A DNA stretch of 64,000 bases from Candidatus Blautia stercorigallinarum. GTDB lineage: Bacteria; Bacillota; Clostridia; Lachnospirales; Lachnospiraceae. Below the pieces are notes generated by a model. The model was not told the origin of the DNA. It searched no databases and worked only from the letters and a program-made list of their open reading frames with translations. Shown in pieces: positions 25,329 through 33,863 of the stretch. Every line of letters begins with the position of its first letter. Position 1 is the first letter of the stretch. The DNA lies in NCBI GenBank assembly GCA_019112785.1, contig DXIQ01000027.1:1-64000 (forward strand), given 5' to 3'. Position numbers and translations under genes: made by a program.

Positions 25329-26093
25329 ATGGAAAAGAGCAGACCGGTGATCTCTGTAAAAAATGTCAGTATGGAATTCCAGGTACCGCTGGAGGGAAGC
25401 TCCAGTCTGAAAGAATATCTTATTAAGGTCTTTACCGGAAAAAACACCAGCCGTACCTTAAAGGCGCTGAGAAATATCCGGCTGGAAGTTTATGAAGGAG
25501 AGATCCTGGGGATCATAGGCACTAACGGCTCTGGAAAAAGTACTTTGCTGAAGATCATTTCAGGAGCCCTCACCCCCACCAGAGGCAGAGTGGAAACAAA
25601 GGAAGAAAATATCCAGCTTCTGACCTTGGGCACCGGGTTTGACCGGGAACTGACTGCCAGAGAGAATGTTTTCCTAAACGGAGCCCTCCTTGGATACAGC
25701 CGGAGTTTTCTTAAGGAAAAATATCCTGACATTGTCCGTTTTGCAGAGCTGGAAGGCTTTATGGAGCAGAAGATAAAGAACTTCTCTTCAGGCATGGTTT
25801 CCAGACTGGGATTTGCAGTGGCCGCCGCCTGGGAAAATCCGGGGATCCTGATCCTGGATGAGGTACTCAGTGTAGGAGATGTGTTTTTTAAAGAGAAAAG
25901 TACAGCCAGGATCCGGGAGCTGATGAAAAAGGGCAGGGCGGTCCTGATTGTTTCTCATTCCACAGACACGATCCTCAGAAACTGCACCCGGGCTTTGTGG
26001 ATCGAGAAGGGGGTCCAGAAACTTACCGGCAGTCCTAAAGAAGTCTGCCAGGCCTATCTGGACTATGGAAGAAAACGGGGTGTGGATGGATGA
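25329..26093 (+). CDS. ABC transporter ATPase for polysaccharide export (Wzt/KpsT/TagH-like)
   Basis: 254 aa. Walker A G-T-N-G-S-G-K-S-T near residue 65, signature F-S-S-G-M near residue 150 and Walker B I-L-I-L-D-E-V-L near residue 172. The early V-S-M-E-F and L-K-E-Y motif and the L-L-T-L-G-T-G-F-D loop are typical of the polysaccharide-export group. It lacks the C-terminal carbohydrate-binding domain of long Wzt proteins, so it is of the KpsT/TagH length. Stop and next start overlap (ATGA). Confidence 0.9.
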   Translation: MEKSRPVISVKNVSMEFQVPLEGSSSLKEYLIKVFTGKNTSRTLKALRNIRLEVYEGEILGIIGTNGSGKSTLLKIISGALTPTRGRVETKEENIQLLTLGTGFDRELTARENVFLNGALLGYSRSFLKEKYPDIVRFAELEGFMEQKIKNFSSGMVSRLGFAVAAAWENPGILILDEVLSVGDVFFKEKSTARIRELMKKGRAVLIVSHSTDTILRNCTRALWIEKGVQKLTGSPKEVCQAYLDYGRKRGVDG

Positions 26094-28201
26094 AAACCAA
26101 GATTTACAAGCTTCTGGTAAACCGGGTGCCGGCAATCCGGAGAAAATACCAGGAAGCCAGAAAAGAAGCCGTTTCCAAAAGAGACCGGGTTCTCCTTCTG
26201 GGAAAACTCCTTCTCTGGAATCTGGAATATTATCTCCCGGGCGGCAAGACCGGAGGAGAGGAACATTCCTTTCCGGAAAAGAAAAAGCTCCTTTTCCAGG
26301 AATCGGGAAGTTTTTCCGGTATGTCCGGGGAGACTCTTTTTGAACAGCTTTCCGGCTATGATATGATCTCTTTTGACGTCTTTGACACCCTGCTGCTCCG
26401 GCCTTTTTCCGCTCCCACAGACCTGTTCTACCTGATGGGTATAGAATTTCATTACCCGGATTTTCCTGTGCTCAGGATACTGGCCGAAGATCAGGCCCGG
26501 CAGAAAAAGCGAAAAGCAGAGGGGACCGGAGAAGTCACTTTAAAAGAAATCTGGAAATGTCTGGAGCCCCTTACCGGAATCCCGGCGATGGCGGGAACTG
26601 CTATGGAAATATCCATGGAAGAGAAATACTGTCTGGGAAATCCCTATTTCCTGCCTCTGGTGAAAGCCCTGAAAAAAGGAGGGAAAATACTTCTGGCGGT
26701 CAGCGACATGTATCTGGACAGAGCCTTTATCCAAAGGCTGCTGGAAAAATATTATGGGCCGGTCTTTGACTGGATCCTGGTTTCCGGGGAAGAGGGCTGT
26801 TCCAAAGGAGAGGGTAGTCTTTATGAAAAGGTACGGGATATCGGAGTCAAGCTGATGACAGCAAAGGGGAGTCTTCCCGAAGGATCCTGTTCTATCGCCC
26901 ATGTAGGGGATAATCCCCATTCGGATATTCTCATGGCCCGGAAAAATAAGATAGAACCTTTCTTATATCCAAATTCCCAGGAAGCCGGAAATCCCTGGCG
27001 GCCATTTGAAATGTCCGGGATCACCGGAGGGATTTACCGGGGACTGGTAAATCTCCGTTTCCATACAGGAGTCCGGAAATATTCTGTGTTCTATGAGCTG
27101 GGCTATATCTACGGAGGACTGGCAGCTCTGGGCTTCTGCCAGTTCATCCATCGGAGAGTCCGGGAACTGGGTATCCATCAGGTATGCTTTCTGGCCCGGG
27201 ACGGGGATATCCTGAAACAGGTTTACGACCGGCTCTATCCCGGCTCCCCGACCTGCTACCTGCTCTGGTCCAGAAATGTCTCGGCCAGGCTTTCAGCAGA
27301 ACGTTTTCCCTTTGACTTCTTTCAGCGTTTTCTCTTTCAGAAGATCAACCAGGGATATACTATGGAAAGTATTTTTGCAAGTATGAAACTTACAGATCTG
27401 ACAGAGGAAGCCTGCCGGGCCCTGGACTGTAGTAAGGAAAGCATATTGACAGAGAAAAGAGCTGTGGGCTGCCGGGACTTCCTTCTGGGGCAGTGGGAGA
27501 GAGTGATAGGGGCTTATAAAGAGGAGCAGGAGCTGGCAGGCGCATATCTGAGAGGACTGCTGTCTCTTATTTCGGATAAATCCCGGGCAATTCAGCCGGG
27601 AGAGCCCGAATCGGGGAACGCAAAGAGCCAAGAAGACCCGGAAAAGATTGCTCTGGTGGACATTGGCTGGGCGGGCAGCGGACCTTTGGGAGTGGAATAT
27701 CTTCTTCATAAAACTTCAGGTCTTTCCTGGCAGATATATACTTTTCTGGCAGGCAGCAGCGGCGCTGCCAGTCCGGACCGGGACAGCTCTCAGGGATTTT
27801 TCTTTGAAAACCGTATGGAGAGCTATTTTTTCTCTCAGTTCCACAACCGGGATCTTTGGAAGCTCCATGACCTGCATAAAAAGCACAATCTGTATCTGGA
27901 ACTTTTGTTTACCTCTCCTTCTCCCAGCTTCCTGGGGTTTGAAAAGACAGCCCAGGGAGAGGTGAACCTTCTTTTTGCTCCCATGGAAAAGCATGAAGAA
28001 GAAATCCGCCAGATCCAGAAGGGAATCCTGGACTTTGTGGCAGACTATCAGAAATACTTCGGGGATTTTACAACAAAAGGCTGGGGGGAGATCTCCGGGA
28101 GAGACGCCTATGCACCTTTGCTCCTCCTTTTAGGAGATACCGTCTTTCAGAGAAAGCTGGAAAAGGCATTCCTGTGGGATATCCGGGAAAACGTTGAATA
28201 A
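26090..28201 (+). CDS. Large HAD-domain polysaccharide biosynthesis protein (COG5610-like)
   Basis: 703 aa. After a basic N-terminus the HAD motif I reads I-S-F-D-V-F-D-T-L (nucleophile Asp 96), followed by motif II V-S-D-M-Y-L-D near residue 205 and motif IV H-V-G-D-N-P-H-S-D near residue 270. The middle position of the usual DxD is Phe, as in dehalogenase-type HADs. Residues 330-700 form a second large domain with V-C-F-L-A-R-D-G-D and L-V-D-I-G-W-A-G-S-G, shared with the paralogue at 31176 and seen in COG5610 proteins of glycan clusters. A role in modifying a sugar or in phosphosugar release is likely; the exact reaction is unknown. ATGA overlap with the ATPase gene. Confidence 0.75.
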   Translation: MKTKIYKLLVNRVPAIRRKYQEARKEAVSKRDRVLLLGKLLLWNLEYYLPGGKTGGEEHSFPEKKKLLFQESGSFSGMSGETLFEQLSGYDMISFDVFDTLLLRPFSAPTDLFYLMGIEFHYPDFPVLRILAEDQARQKKRKAEGTGEVTLKEIWKCLEPLTGIPAMAGTAMEISMEEKYCLGNPYFLPLVKALKKGGKILLAVSDMYLDRAFIQRLLEKYYGPVFDWILVSGEEGCSKGEGSLYEKVRDIGVKLMTAKGSLPEGSCSIAHVGDNPHSDILMARKNKIEPFLYPNSQEAGNPWRPFEMSGITGGIYRGLVNLRFHTGVRKYSVFYELGYIYGGLAALGFCQFIHRRVRELGIHQVCFLARDGDILKQVYDRLYPGSPTCYLLWSRNVSARLSAERFPFDFFQRFLFQKINQGYTMESIFASMKLTDLTEEACRALDCSKESILTEKRAVGCRDFLLGQWERVIGAYKEEQELAGAYLRGLLSLISDKSRAIQPGEPESGNAKSQEDPEKIALVDIGWAGSGPLGVEYLLHKTSGLSWQIYTFLAGSSGAASPDRDSSQGFFFENRMESYFFSQFHNRDLWKLHDLHKKHNLYLELLFTSPSPSFLGFEKTAQGEVNLLFAPMEKHEEEIRQIQKGILDFVADYQKYFGDFTTKGWGEISGRDAYAPLLLLLGDTVFQRKLEKAFLWDIRENVE

Positions 28202-28225
28202 TCCGTAAAAGGCAGGTATGAAGAA

Positions 28226-29548
28226 ATGAGAAAAGGACACAATATTTTAAAAGCAGTCAGTTTTATCTCCAGGCTTCTGCTGATCTTTCTTTATTTCTGC
28301 GCTGCCGCTCAGGTAATGGCAGGCATATGGGGAGAAAGATTTCCGGCCATTACGGTTCTGTATGTAGGGGTACTGGAAATCTTTCAGGCTCTTATGGAAG
28401 CAGGAAATGTAAGCCAGAGAAGGATCCTGGATCTGGTATATGGTCAATTTTTTGCCGCAGCCGGTACCAACCTTCTTTTCGGGACTCTGTTGTGGACGAT
28501 CTCCGTCCAGAGCGGGGGAACCCTTTTCTGGGAATTTTTTCTTCTTACCCTGCTGGAAGCCTTTACCGGGATCCTCTGGGCAGCCTTTTCCTTTACTCTT
28601 TACCTGAGAAAACAGACCTGGAAACAGGCACTCTATGTTTACGGGCAGCAGGAAGACTGGCAGCTGCGGGTAAAAGAAACCAACAGCAGAAACGGTTATT
28701 TCCGGATCGCAAAGGCCGTTTCCTGGGAAAAGGGTCTGTCCTATATTGAAAAGATTCTTCCGGAATATCAGGCTCTGTTTCTGGGCCAGATCCCGGATCA
28801 GGAGCGGAATGTCCTTTTAAAGCTGGGGATCCGAAAGGAGAGGGAATGCTATATCCTGCCAAAGATCGCAGATATCTACCTGCAGAATTCCAGAGTGATC
28901 CGTCTTCACGACAAGGTCCTTTTCCGAAGCGGAAGAGGATATCTCACCAAAGAACAGGAGCGGGTCAAGCGGATCGAGGATATCCTTCTGTCTCTTTTCT
29001 TTCTGATACCTGCCCTGCCCCTTATGGGACTTATCAGCCTTTGTATCAAACTGGAAGACGGCGGTCCGGTATTTTACCGGCAGGAAAGAGTGACCAGATA
29101 CGGAAGATCCTTTTCTATGCTGAAATTCCGCAGTATGGTTCCGGACGCAGAAAAAGACGGCCCCCGGCTGGCTTCCAGAAATGACAGCAGGATCACCAGA
29201 ACGGGAAGGATCCTGCGGAATCTTCATCTGGACGAGCTGCCCCAGCTTTTTAATGTGCTGTCCGGAGAAATGTCCATAGTAGGACCCCGGCCGGAAAGAC
29301 GGGAATTCATTGAGACTTATTCTAAGATCATTCCGGAATTTCAGGAGCGGCTCCGGGTAAAGGGAGGTCTTACAGGCTATGCTCAGATTTACGGGAAGTA
29401 CAGCACCGGGCCTGAGGATAAGATAAAATATGACCTTATTTACATTTACAATTATTCCCTGCGCATGGATATCCGGCTGCTGTTCCTTACTATCCGTATC
29501 TTTTTTCAGAAGGAAAATGCCCAAGGAGTGGAAGAATCCGAATTGTAA
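28226..29548 (+). CDS. Undecaprenyl-phosphate sugar-1-phosphate transferase
   Basis: 440 aa. Four N-terminal membrane helices, a cytoplasmic loop, one more helix near residue 255, then the catalytic bacterial sugar transferase domain: K-L-E-D-G-G-P-V-F-Y-R-Q-E-R, M-L-K-F-R-S-M, L-D-E-L-P-Q-L-F-N-V, M-S-I-V-G-P-R-P-E-R and G-L-T-G-Y-A-Q-I. This is the WbaP/EpsE-type enzyme that starts a repeat unit by moving a sugar 1-phosphate from UDP-sugar to undecaprenyl phosphate. So the glycan of this cluster is built on undecaprenyl phosphate. A 70-nt gap follows, with no terminator seen. Confidence 0.92.
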   Translation: MRKGHNILKAVSFISRLLLIFLYFCAAAQVMAGIWGERFPAITVLYVGVLEIFQALMEAGNVSQRRILDLVYGQFFAAAGTNLLFGTLLWTISVQSGGTLFWEFFLLTLLEAFTGILWAAFSFTLYLRKQTWKQALYVYGQQEDWQLRVKETNSRNGYFRIAKAVSWEKGLSYIEKILPEYQALFLGQIPDQERNVLLKLGIRKERECYILPKIADIYLQNSRVIRLHDKVLFRSGRGYLTKEQERVKRIEDILLSLFFLIPALPLMGLISLCIKLEDGGPVFYRQERVTRYGRSFSMLKFRSMVPDAEKDGPRLASRNDSRITRTGRILRNLHLDELPQLFNVLSGEMSIVGPRPERREFIETYSKIIPEFQERLRVKGGLTGYAQIYGKYSTGPEDKIKYDLIYIYNYSLRMDIRLLFLTIRIFFQKENAQGVEESEL

Positions 29549-29618
29549 CTGCCCAGCCTGCCGCATACAGCTCCAAGGCTGGTCTGTTTCAGCAAATTCA
29601 TAAAGGAGATCATGTGTT

Positions 29619-30656
29619 ATGGAAAACATCAGATTACTGGACTGTACCCTCCGGGACGGGGGATATATCAACCAATGGGATTTTGGAGAAAAGACGATAA
29701 AAAGTATCATCTCCCGGCTGATAGCGGCGGGGACCGATATTATTGAGGTGGGATTTCTGAGAAACTGCACCTGGGAAAAAGATAAAACCTTATTTTCATC
29801 CATAAAGGATATGAAAAAGATCCTGCCCCAAAATCCAGGCAGTACTCAGTTCGGGGCCATGATCCTCCATGACCGGTATGATATAGAAAAACTGGAACCC
29901 TGCGACGGGACCATCCCCATTATCCGGGTGACTTTCCATGATTATGACATGGGAGAAGGGCTTGCTTTCTGCGCAAAGGTAAAGGCAAAAGGCTATCAGC
30001 TTTTCGTAAACCCCATTAATATTATGGGGTATTCAGACCAACAGCTCCTCCAGCTTCTGGACAGGGTAAATCATCTTCATCCCTATGGTTTTTCCATTGT
30101 AGATACTTTTGGTTCTATGACCGGAAGGGAACTGACCAGGATTTATTCTCTTTGTGAAAATAACCTGGCAAAAGATATTGTTCTGGGCCTTCACTTACAC
30201 GAGAATATGGCCCAGTCCTATTCCCTGGCCCAGTCTTTCCTGAAGATCCGGGAACAGGGAAGGCGCTGCGTTCTGGACGCTTCTTTAAACGGCATGGGCC
30301 GGGTGCCGGGAAATCTGTGCATAGAGCTGATCATGGATTATCTGAACCGGCATTTCGGAAAATCCTATGACCTGGATCCGGTGCTGGATGCCATTGAAGA
30401 ATCCATTTCACCAATCAAGAAACAGGAACCCTGGGGGTATATGGCAGAGTACTTTCTTTCTGCAAAATTTAACCTTCACCGGAATTACGCAGAATATCTC
30501 CTTACGAAAGGTTCCCTTTCTTCCCGGGACATGCACCGGATCCTTCAGATGATCCCGAAGGAAAAGAAAAGCGCCTATGACCGGGAGTATATCGAAGATT
30601 TATATCAGCAGTATGAAAAAACCGGAGGAAATGTAAATGACAGCAGATTTTATTGA
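29619..30656 (+). CDS. DRE-TIM aldolase family protein (HMGL/4-hydroxy-2-oxovalerate aldolase-like)
   Basis: 345 aa. It opens with L-L-D-C-T-L-R-D-G-G-Y near residue 5, the D-x-x-x-R-D metal and substrate motif of the DRE-TIM superfamily; further marks are I-I-E-V-G-F, G-L-H-L-H-E-N near residue 190 (metal His pair) and D-A-S-L-N-G-M-G-R near residue 225. The family makes or cleaves C-C bonds next to a 2-keto acid, usually pyruvate. It lies directly before KdsC-like and upstream of KdsB-like genes, so it may form the 2-keto-3-deoxy sugar acid in place of KdsA (inference). It overlaps the next gene by 20 nt. Confidence 0.82.
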   Translation: MENIRLLDCTLRDGGYINQWDFGEKTIKSIISRLIAAGTDIIEVGFLRNCTWEKDKTLFSSIKDMKKILPQNPGSTQFGAMILHDRYDIEKLEPCDGTIPIIRVTFHDYDMGEGLAFCAKVKAKGYQLFVNPINIMGYSDQQLLQLLDRVNHLHPYGFSIVDTFGSMTGRELTRIYSLCENNLAKDIVLGLHLHENMAQSYSLAQSFLKIREQGRRCVLDASLNGMGRVPGNLCIELIMDYLNRHFGKSYDLDPVLDAIEESISPIKKQEPWGYMAEYFLSAKFNLHRNYAEYLLTKGSLSSRDMHRILQMIPKEKKSAYDREYIEDLYQQYEKTGGNVNDSRFY

Positions 30657-31179
30657 TTGGAAGAAAATCCGGTATCTGATCCTGGATGTAGACGGGACTA
30701 TGACCGACGGAGGGGTTTATCTGGACAGCCAGGGAAATGAACTGAAAAAATTTTCTATCAAAGACGGCGCAGGGATCCTCCTTGCCAGGCAGGGCGGGAT
30801 CCAGGTTATGATCTTAACCGGAAGAGAAAGCATCTGTGTGACACAAAGAGCCCGGGAGCTGCAGATCCCCTATGTATTCCAGAATGTAAAAAAGAAAAAA
30901 GAGTTTCTCCGGGAGTTTTTCCGGGAACGGCAGGTAGGACGGGAAGAAGCCGCTTATATAGGAGATGACCTGAATGACCTGGGGGCCATGAGCCTTGCCG
31001 GGATTACCGCCTGCCCCCGGGACGCTGCAGAAGAAGTGAAAAAATCCTGCACGCTGATTTTGAAAAGCCGGGGCGGGGAAGGGGCGGTAAGAGAATTTGC
31101 AGAGCTGCTCCTGGAAAAACAGGGAATCCTTGGCCAATGTAAAGAAGCCCTCTGGGGGCAGGAGGCGGGTATCCAATGA
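30637..31179 (+). CDS. KdsC-like 3-deoxy-ulosonate 8-phosphate phosphatase
   Basis: 180 aa, the normal size for KdsC. HAD motif I L-I-L-D-V-D-G-T-M-T-D-G-G near residue 15, the hallmark extension I-K-D-G-A-G-I near residue 42, motif II M-I-L-T-G-R-E-S near residue 65 and motif IV Y-I-G-D-D-L-N-D near residue 108. The enzyme removes phosphate from Kdo 8-P or related 2-keto-3-deoxy sugar phosphates (also N-acylneuraminate 9-P in relatives). The GGAGGAA site lies inside the end of the aldolase gene. Together with the KdsB-like gene at 37060 it points to a CMP-activated keto-sugar in this glycan. Confidence 0.88.
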   Translation: MTADFIDWKKIRYLILDVDGTMTDGGVYLDSQGNELKKFSIKDGAGILLARQGGIQVMILTGRESICVTQRARELQIPYVFQNVKKKKEFLREFFRERQVGREEAAYIGDDLNDLGAMSLAGITACPRDAAEEVKKSCTLILKSRGGEGAVREFAELLLEKQGILGQCKEALWGQEAGIQ

Positions 31180-33863
31180 AAGACTGGTTCTATGAAAAAT
31201 TTGTAAGAAAAAATCCAAGGGTTCAGAAAGCCTATGAAACTTATGTCCAGGCTCATCTGGAAGAACACCGCCAAAGCCGCCTCAAACACTGGCTGGTGCT
31301 TCTGGCCCTGTCCTGGAAATACCGGAAAAGCCAGATCAGCCGTCTCCATACCCTGACCCTGGTAAAGCAAAAAGACAGCAGGGCAAAGATCCGTATGGAA
31401 TGGATCCCGGGAGCCTGCTGCTATAATCTCTATGTATCCCGGGACGGCGTAGACTACCGTTTCCTGGAAAAGACCAGACGCCATGTTTATACGGCAGAAC
31501 ATCTGAAACAGGAGCAGATGTATTTCTTTAAATATAAGGTATCTATGGACGGCAGCAGATACAGCGACTTTTCAGAGGTCCTTACTGTATCCACGGTGGC
31601 CAATGAACAGCTTTTCTTTATGAAGAAGCTGTCCCAGGCGGGAGAAATGTTTTTTTCTTCTCCGGAAAGATCCCGGGAAAAGGGAAAAGAGGCCAAAATT
31701 TCAAAAGGCGGCCGGGATCTTCAGGGAAGTTTTCCGGCAGAAGGCCAGGCAAAGATCCTCTGGACCCCGGTGCCGGGAGCTCTCCATTATAATCTCTATC
31801 GTTCAGAAGAAGGGGGCGCCTATCGCTTTCTGGCACAGACACGGGAATGTTCTTACCTGGACAGGGAGATTAAAAGCGGGGCTTCCTATGTTTATCTGCT
31901 GAAATATACGGAAAACGGAAAAAAATACCGGGAATTTCCAAGCACCTTACAGCTGAAAGCTCCAGGAGAAAAATTCACAAAGAAAAACAGCGGACGTCTC
32001 TTTGAAAAAGGCCCGGAATCCCAGGCTTCCAACCGGGTTTCCGCCATGAATTTCGCAAAAGGCCTGATGTCCTATGATGTGATCTCCTTTGATGTTTTCG
32101 ATACCCTGCTGTTCCGGCCTTTTTCCTCTCCTTCGGATCTTTTTATGCTGGTGGGAGAGCGGCTGGATATTATGGATTTTACCCAGATCCGGCTTCAGGC
32201 GGAAGAGGAAGCCAGGCAGAAGAACCGGCTTCTCCGCGGAAACCGGGAAGTGACCCTTCTGGATATTTATCAGCTGGTAGCCCAGGAGACAGGGATCGAT
32301 CCCCAGAAAGGGGCAGATCTGGAATTCTCTCTGGAATGTGAACTCTGCTGGGCCAACCCCTATATGCTGGAAGTTTTTCATCTTCTGACAGCCCAGGGCA
32401 AGACTCTGGTGGCTCTATCCGATATGTACCTTACCAAGGAACTTCTCACCCGGCTCCTGTCTTTAAAAGGCTATGAGGATTTTGACCAGGTTATGGTCTC
32501 CTGTGATTACAACTGTTCCAAAAGAGACGGGGGCTTGTTTGATCTTCTGAAAGAACGGTACTCCGGTAAGATCGTCCATATCGGAGATAACCGGATCTCA
32601 GATATAGAAAAAGCGGAGGAGAAAGGCCTGGATACCAGGTTCTATCAGAATGTAAATGAAGCAGGGAATGTTTTCCGGGCAAAGGATATGTCCCGCCTGG
32701 CGGGTTCTGCCTACCGGGGGATCGTCAATGCGAAGCTCCACAGCGGTTATCAGCAGTACAGTCCCTATTATGAAGTTGGTTTTGTCTATACGGGGATTTA
32801 TGTTATGGGATTCTGTCAATGGATCTACCGTTATGTGCAGGAACACAAGATAGAGAAGATCCTGTTTCTGGCACGGGAAGGGGACCTTTATCAGAAAGTC
32901 TTTCATACCATGTATCCGGATATCCCTGCAGAATATGTCCTCTGGTCCAGGATCGGAGTGGTAAAAACTATCGTGGAGAAAAACCGGCACCCATACCTGC
33001 TCCAGATCGTCCATCACAAAGCGAATGCTTTGTATAAGTCTAAAATAGGAACACTCCTTGAACGCACCGGCATCGGAGATCTGAAAAAGTATCTGCCGGA
33101 TTACCGGGTAAAAGCAGAGGAGTTTCTCACACCGGAAAATGAAAAAATCCTCCGCCAGCTTCTCATTGAACACTGGGAAGAAGTCTGCGGATGTTACCGC
33201 CAAGATCAGGAGCTGATCCGCCGGTATCTCACCAGGAAAACAGGAGGAGCAAAATCTGTGGCTGTGGTGGACGTAGGATGGTCCGGAAACAACGTTCTTC
33301 AGGTGAAATATCTTCTGGAACAGGTATACGGCCTGGACTGTCAGGCCCACTGTCTCCTGGCTGCGGCCAGAAATGTAAATGATACCTATATGGCAGCCAT
33401 GACCCAGAAAGAAGAAGTAAAGACCTACATTTTTTCCAATATGCAGAATAAAGGGCTCCACGACGCCCATCAGGAGGAAAATCGCCGGCTGAATTCCTTC
33501 TTCTTTGAGATCCTTACCCAGTCCTGCACTCCGACTTTCCTGGGCTTTGACAAGGATGGAAGATTTCTATATGACATACCTGAGGTGGAAAATTATGAGA
33601 AAAACCGGGAGATCCATCAGGGGGCTCTGGACTTTGTGAAAGAATATCAGAGCCGTTTTCAAAATTTCCCTTATATGCTGGATATCTCCGGTCATGACGC
33701 CTATATGCCCTTTCAGTATTTTTCCAGAAATCTCCTGTGGCTGAAAAAATATTTCGGAGGCTATATTTTCGGCAGGGATCTGTTTGCCACCCAGGAAAAA
33801 GCCGTCATGGAGTCTGTGGAAGAAGTTATGAAAAAAGCCGGGATATGGGAGGGAAGATCATGA
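31176..33863 (+). CDS. Large HAD-domain protein with two fibronectin-III-like modules
   Basis: 895 aa. Two related beta modules at about residues 71-138 and 191-261 share W-x-P-V/I-P-G-A-x-x-Y-N-L-Y and a C-terminal Y-R-F-L pattern, as in fibronectin type III-like domains. The HAD core begins at I-S-F-D-V-F-D-T-L (Asp 306), with L-S-D-M-Y-L-T and H-I-G-D-N-R-I-S-D following, then the same C-terminal domain as the paralogue at 26090 (I-L-F-L-A-R-E-G-D, V-V-D-V-G-W-S-G-N). No signal peptide, so the modules act inside the cell, perhaps binding glycan or partner enzymes. ATGA overlaps at both ends. Confidence 0.75.
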   Translation: MKDWFYEKFVRKNPRVQKAYETYVQAHLEEHRQSRLKHWLVLLALSWKYRKSQISRLHTLTLVKQKDSRAKIRMEWIPGACCYNLYVSRDGVDYRFLEKTRRHVYTAEHLKQEQMYFFKYKVSMDGSRYSDFSEVLTVSTVANEQLFFMKKLSQAGEMFFSSPERSREKGKEAKISKGGRDLQGSFPAEGQAKILWTPVPGALHYNLYRSEEGGAYRFLAQTRECSYLDREIKSGASYVYLLKYTENGKKYREFPSTLQLKAPGEKFTKKNSGRLFEKGPESQASNRVSAMNFAKGLMSYDVISFDVFDTLLFRPFSSPSDLFMLVGERLDIMDFTQIRLQAEEEARQKNRLLRGNREVTLLDIYQLVAQETGIDPQKGADLEFSLECELCWANPYMLEVFHLLTAQGKTLVALSDMYLTKELLTRLLSLKGYEDFDQVMVSCDYNCSKRDGGLFDLLKERYSGKIVHIGDNRISDIEKAEEKGLDTRFYQNVNEAGNVFRAKDMSRLAGSAYRGIVNAKLHSGYQQYSPYYEVGFVYTGIYVMGFCQWIYRYVQEHKIEKILFLAREGDLYQKVFHTMYPDIPAEYVLWSRIGVVKTIVEKNRHPYLLQIVHHKANALYKSKIGTLLERTGIGDLKKYLPDYRVKAEEFLTPENEKILRQLLIEHWEEVCGCYRQDQELIRRYLTRKTGGAKSVAVVDVGWSGNNVLQVKYLLEQVYGLDCQAHCLLAAARNVNDTYMAAMTQKEEVKTYIFSNMQNKGLHDAHQEENRRLNSFFFEILTQSCTPTFLGFDKDGRFLYDIPEVENYEKNREIHQGALDFVKEYQSRFQNFPYMLDISGHDAYMPFQYFSRNLLWLKKYFGGYIFGRDLFATQEKAVMESVEEVMKKAGIWEGRS

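Noticed and set aside
33737-33859. Longer N-terminus for the GT-B-like transferase
   Set aside because: It would overlap the HAD gene by over 120 nt; the ATG at 33860 gives the ATGA overlap seen throughout this operon.
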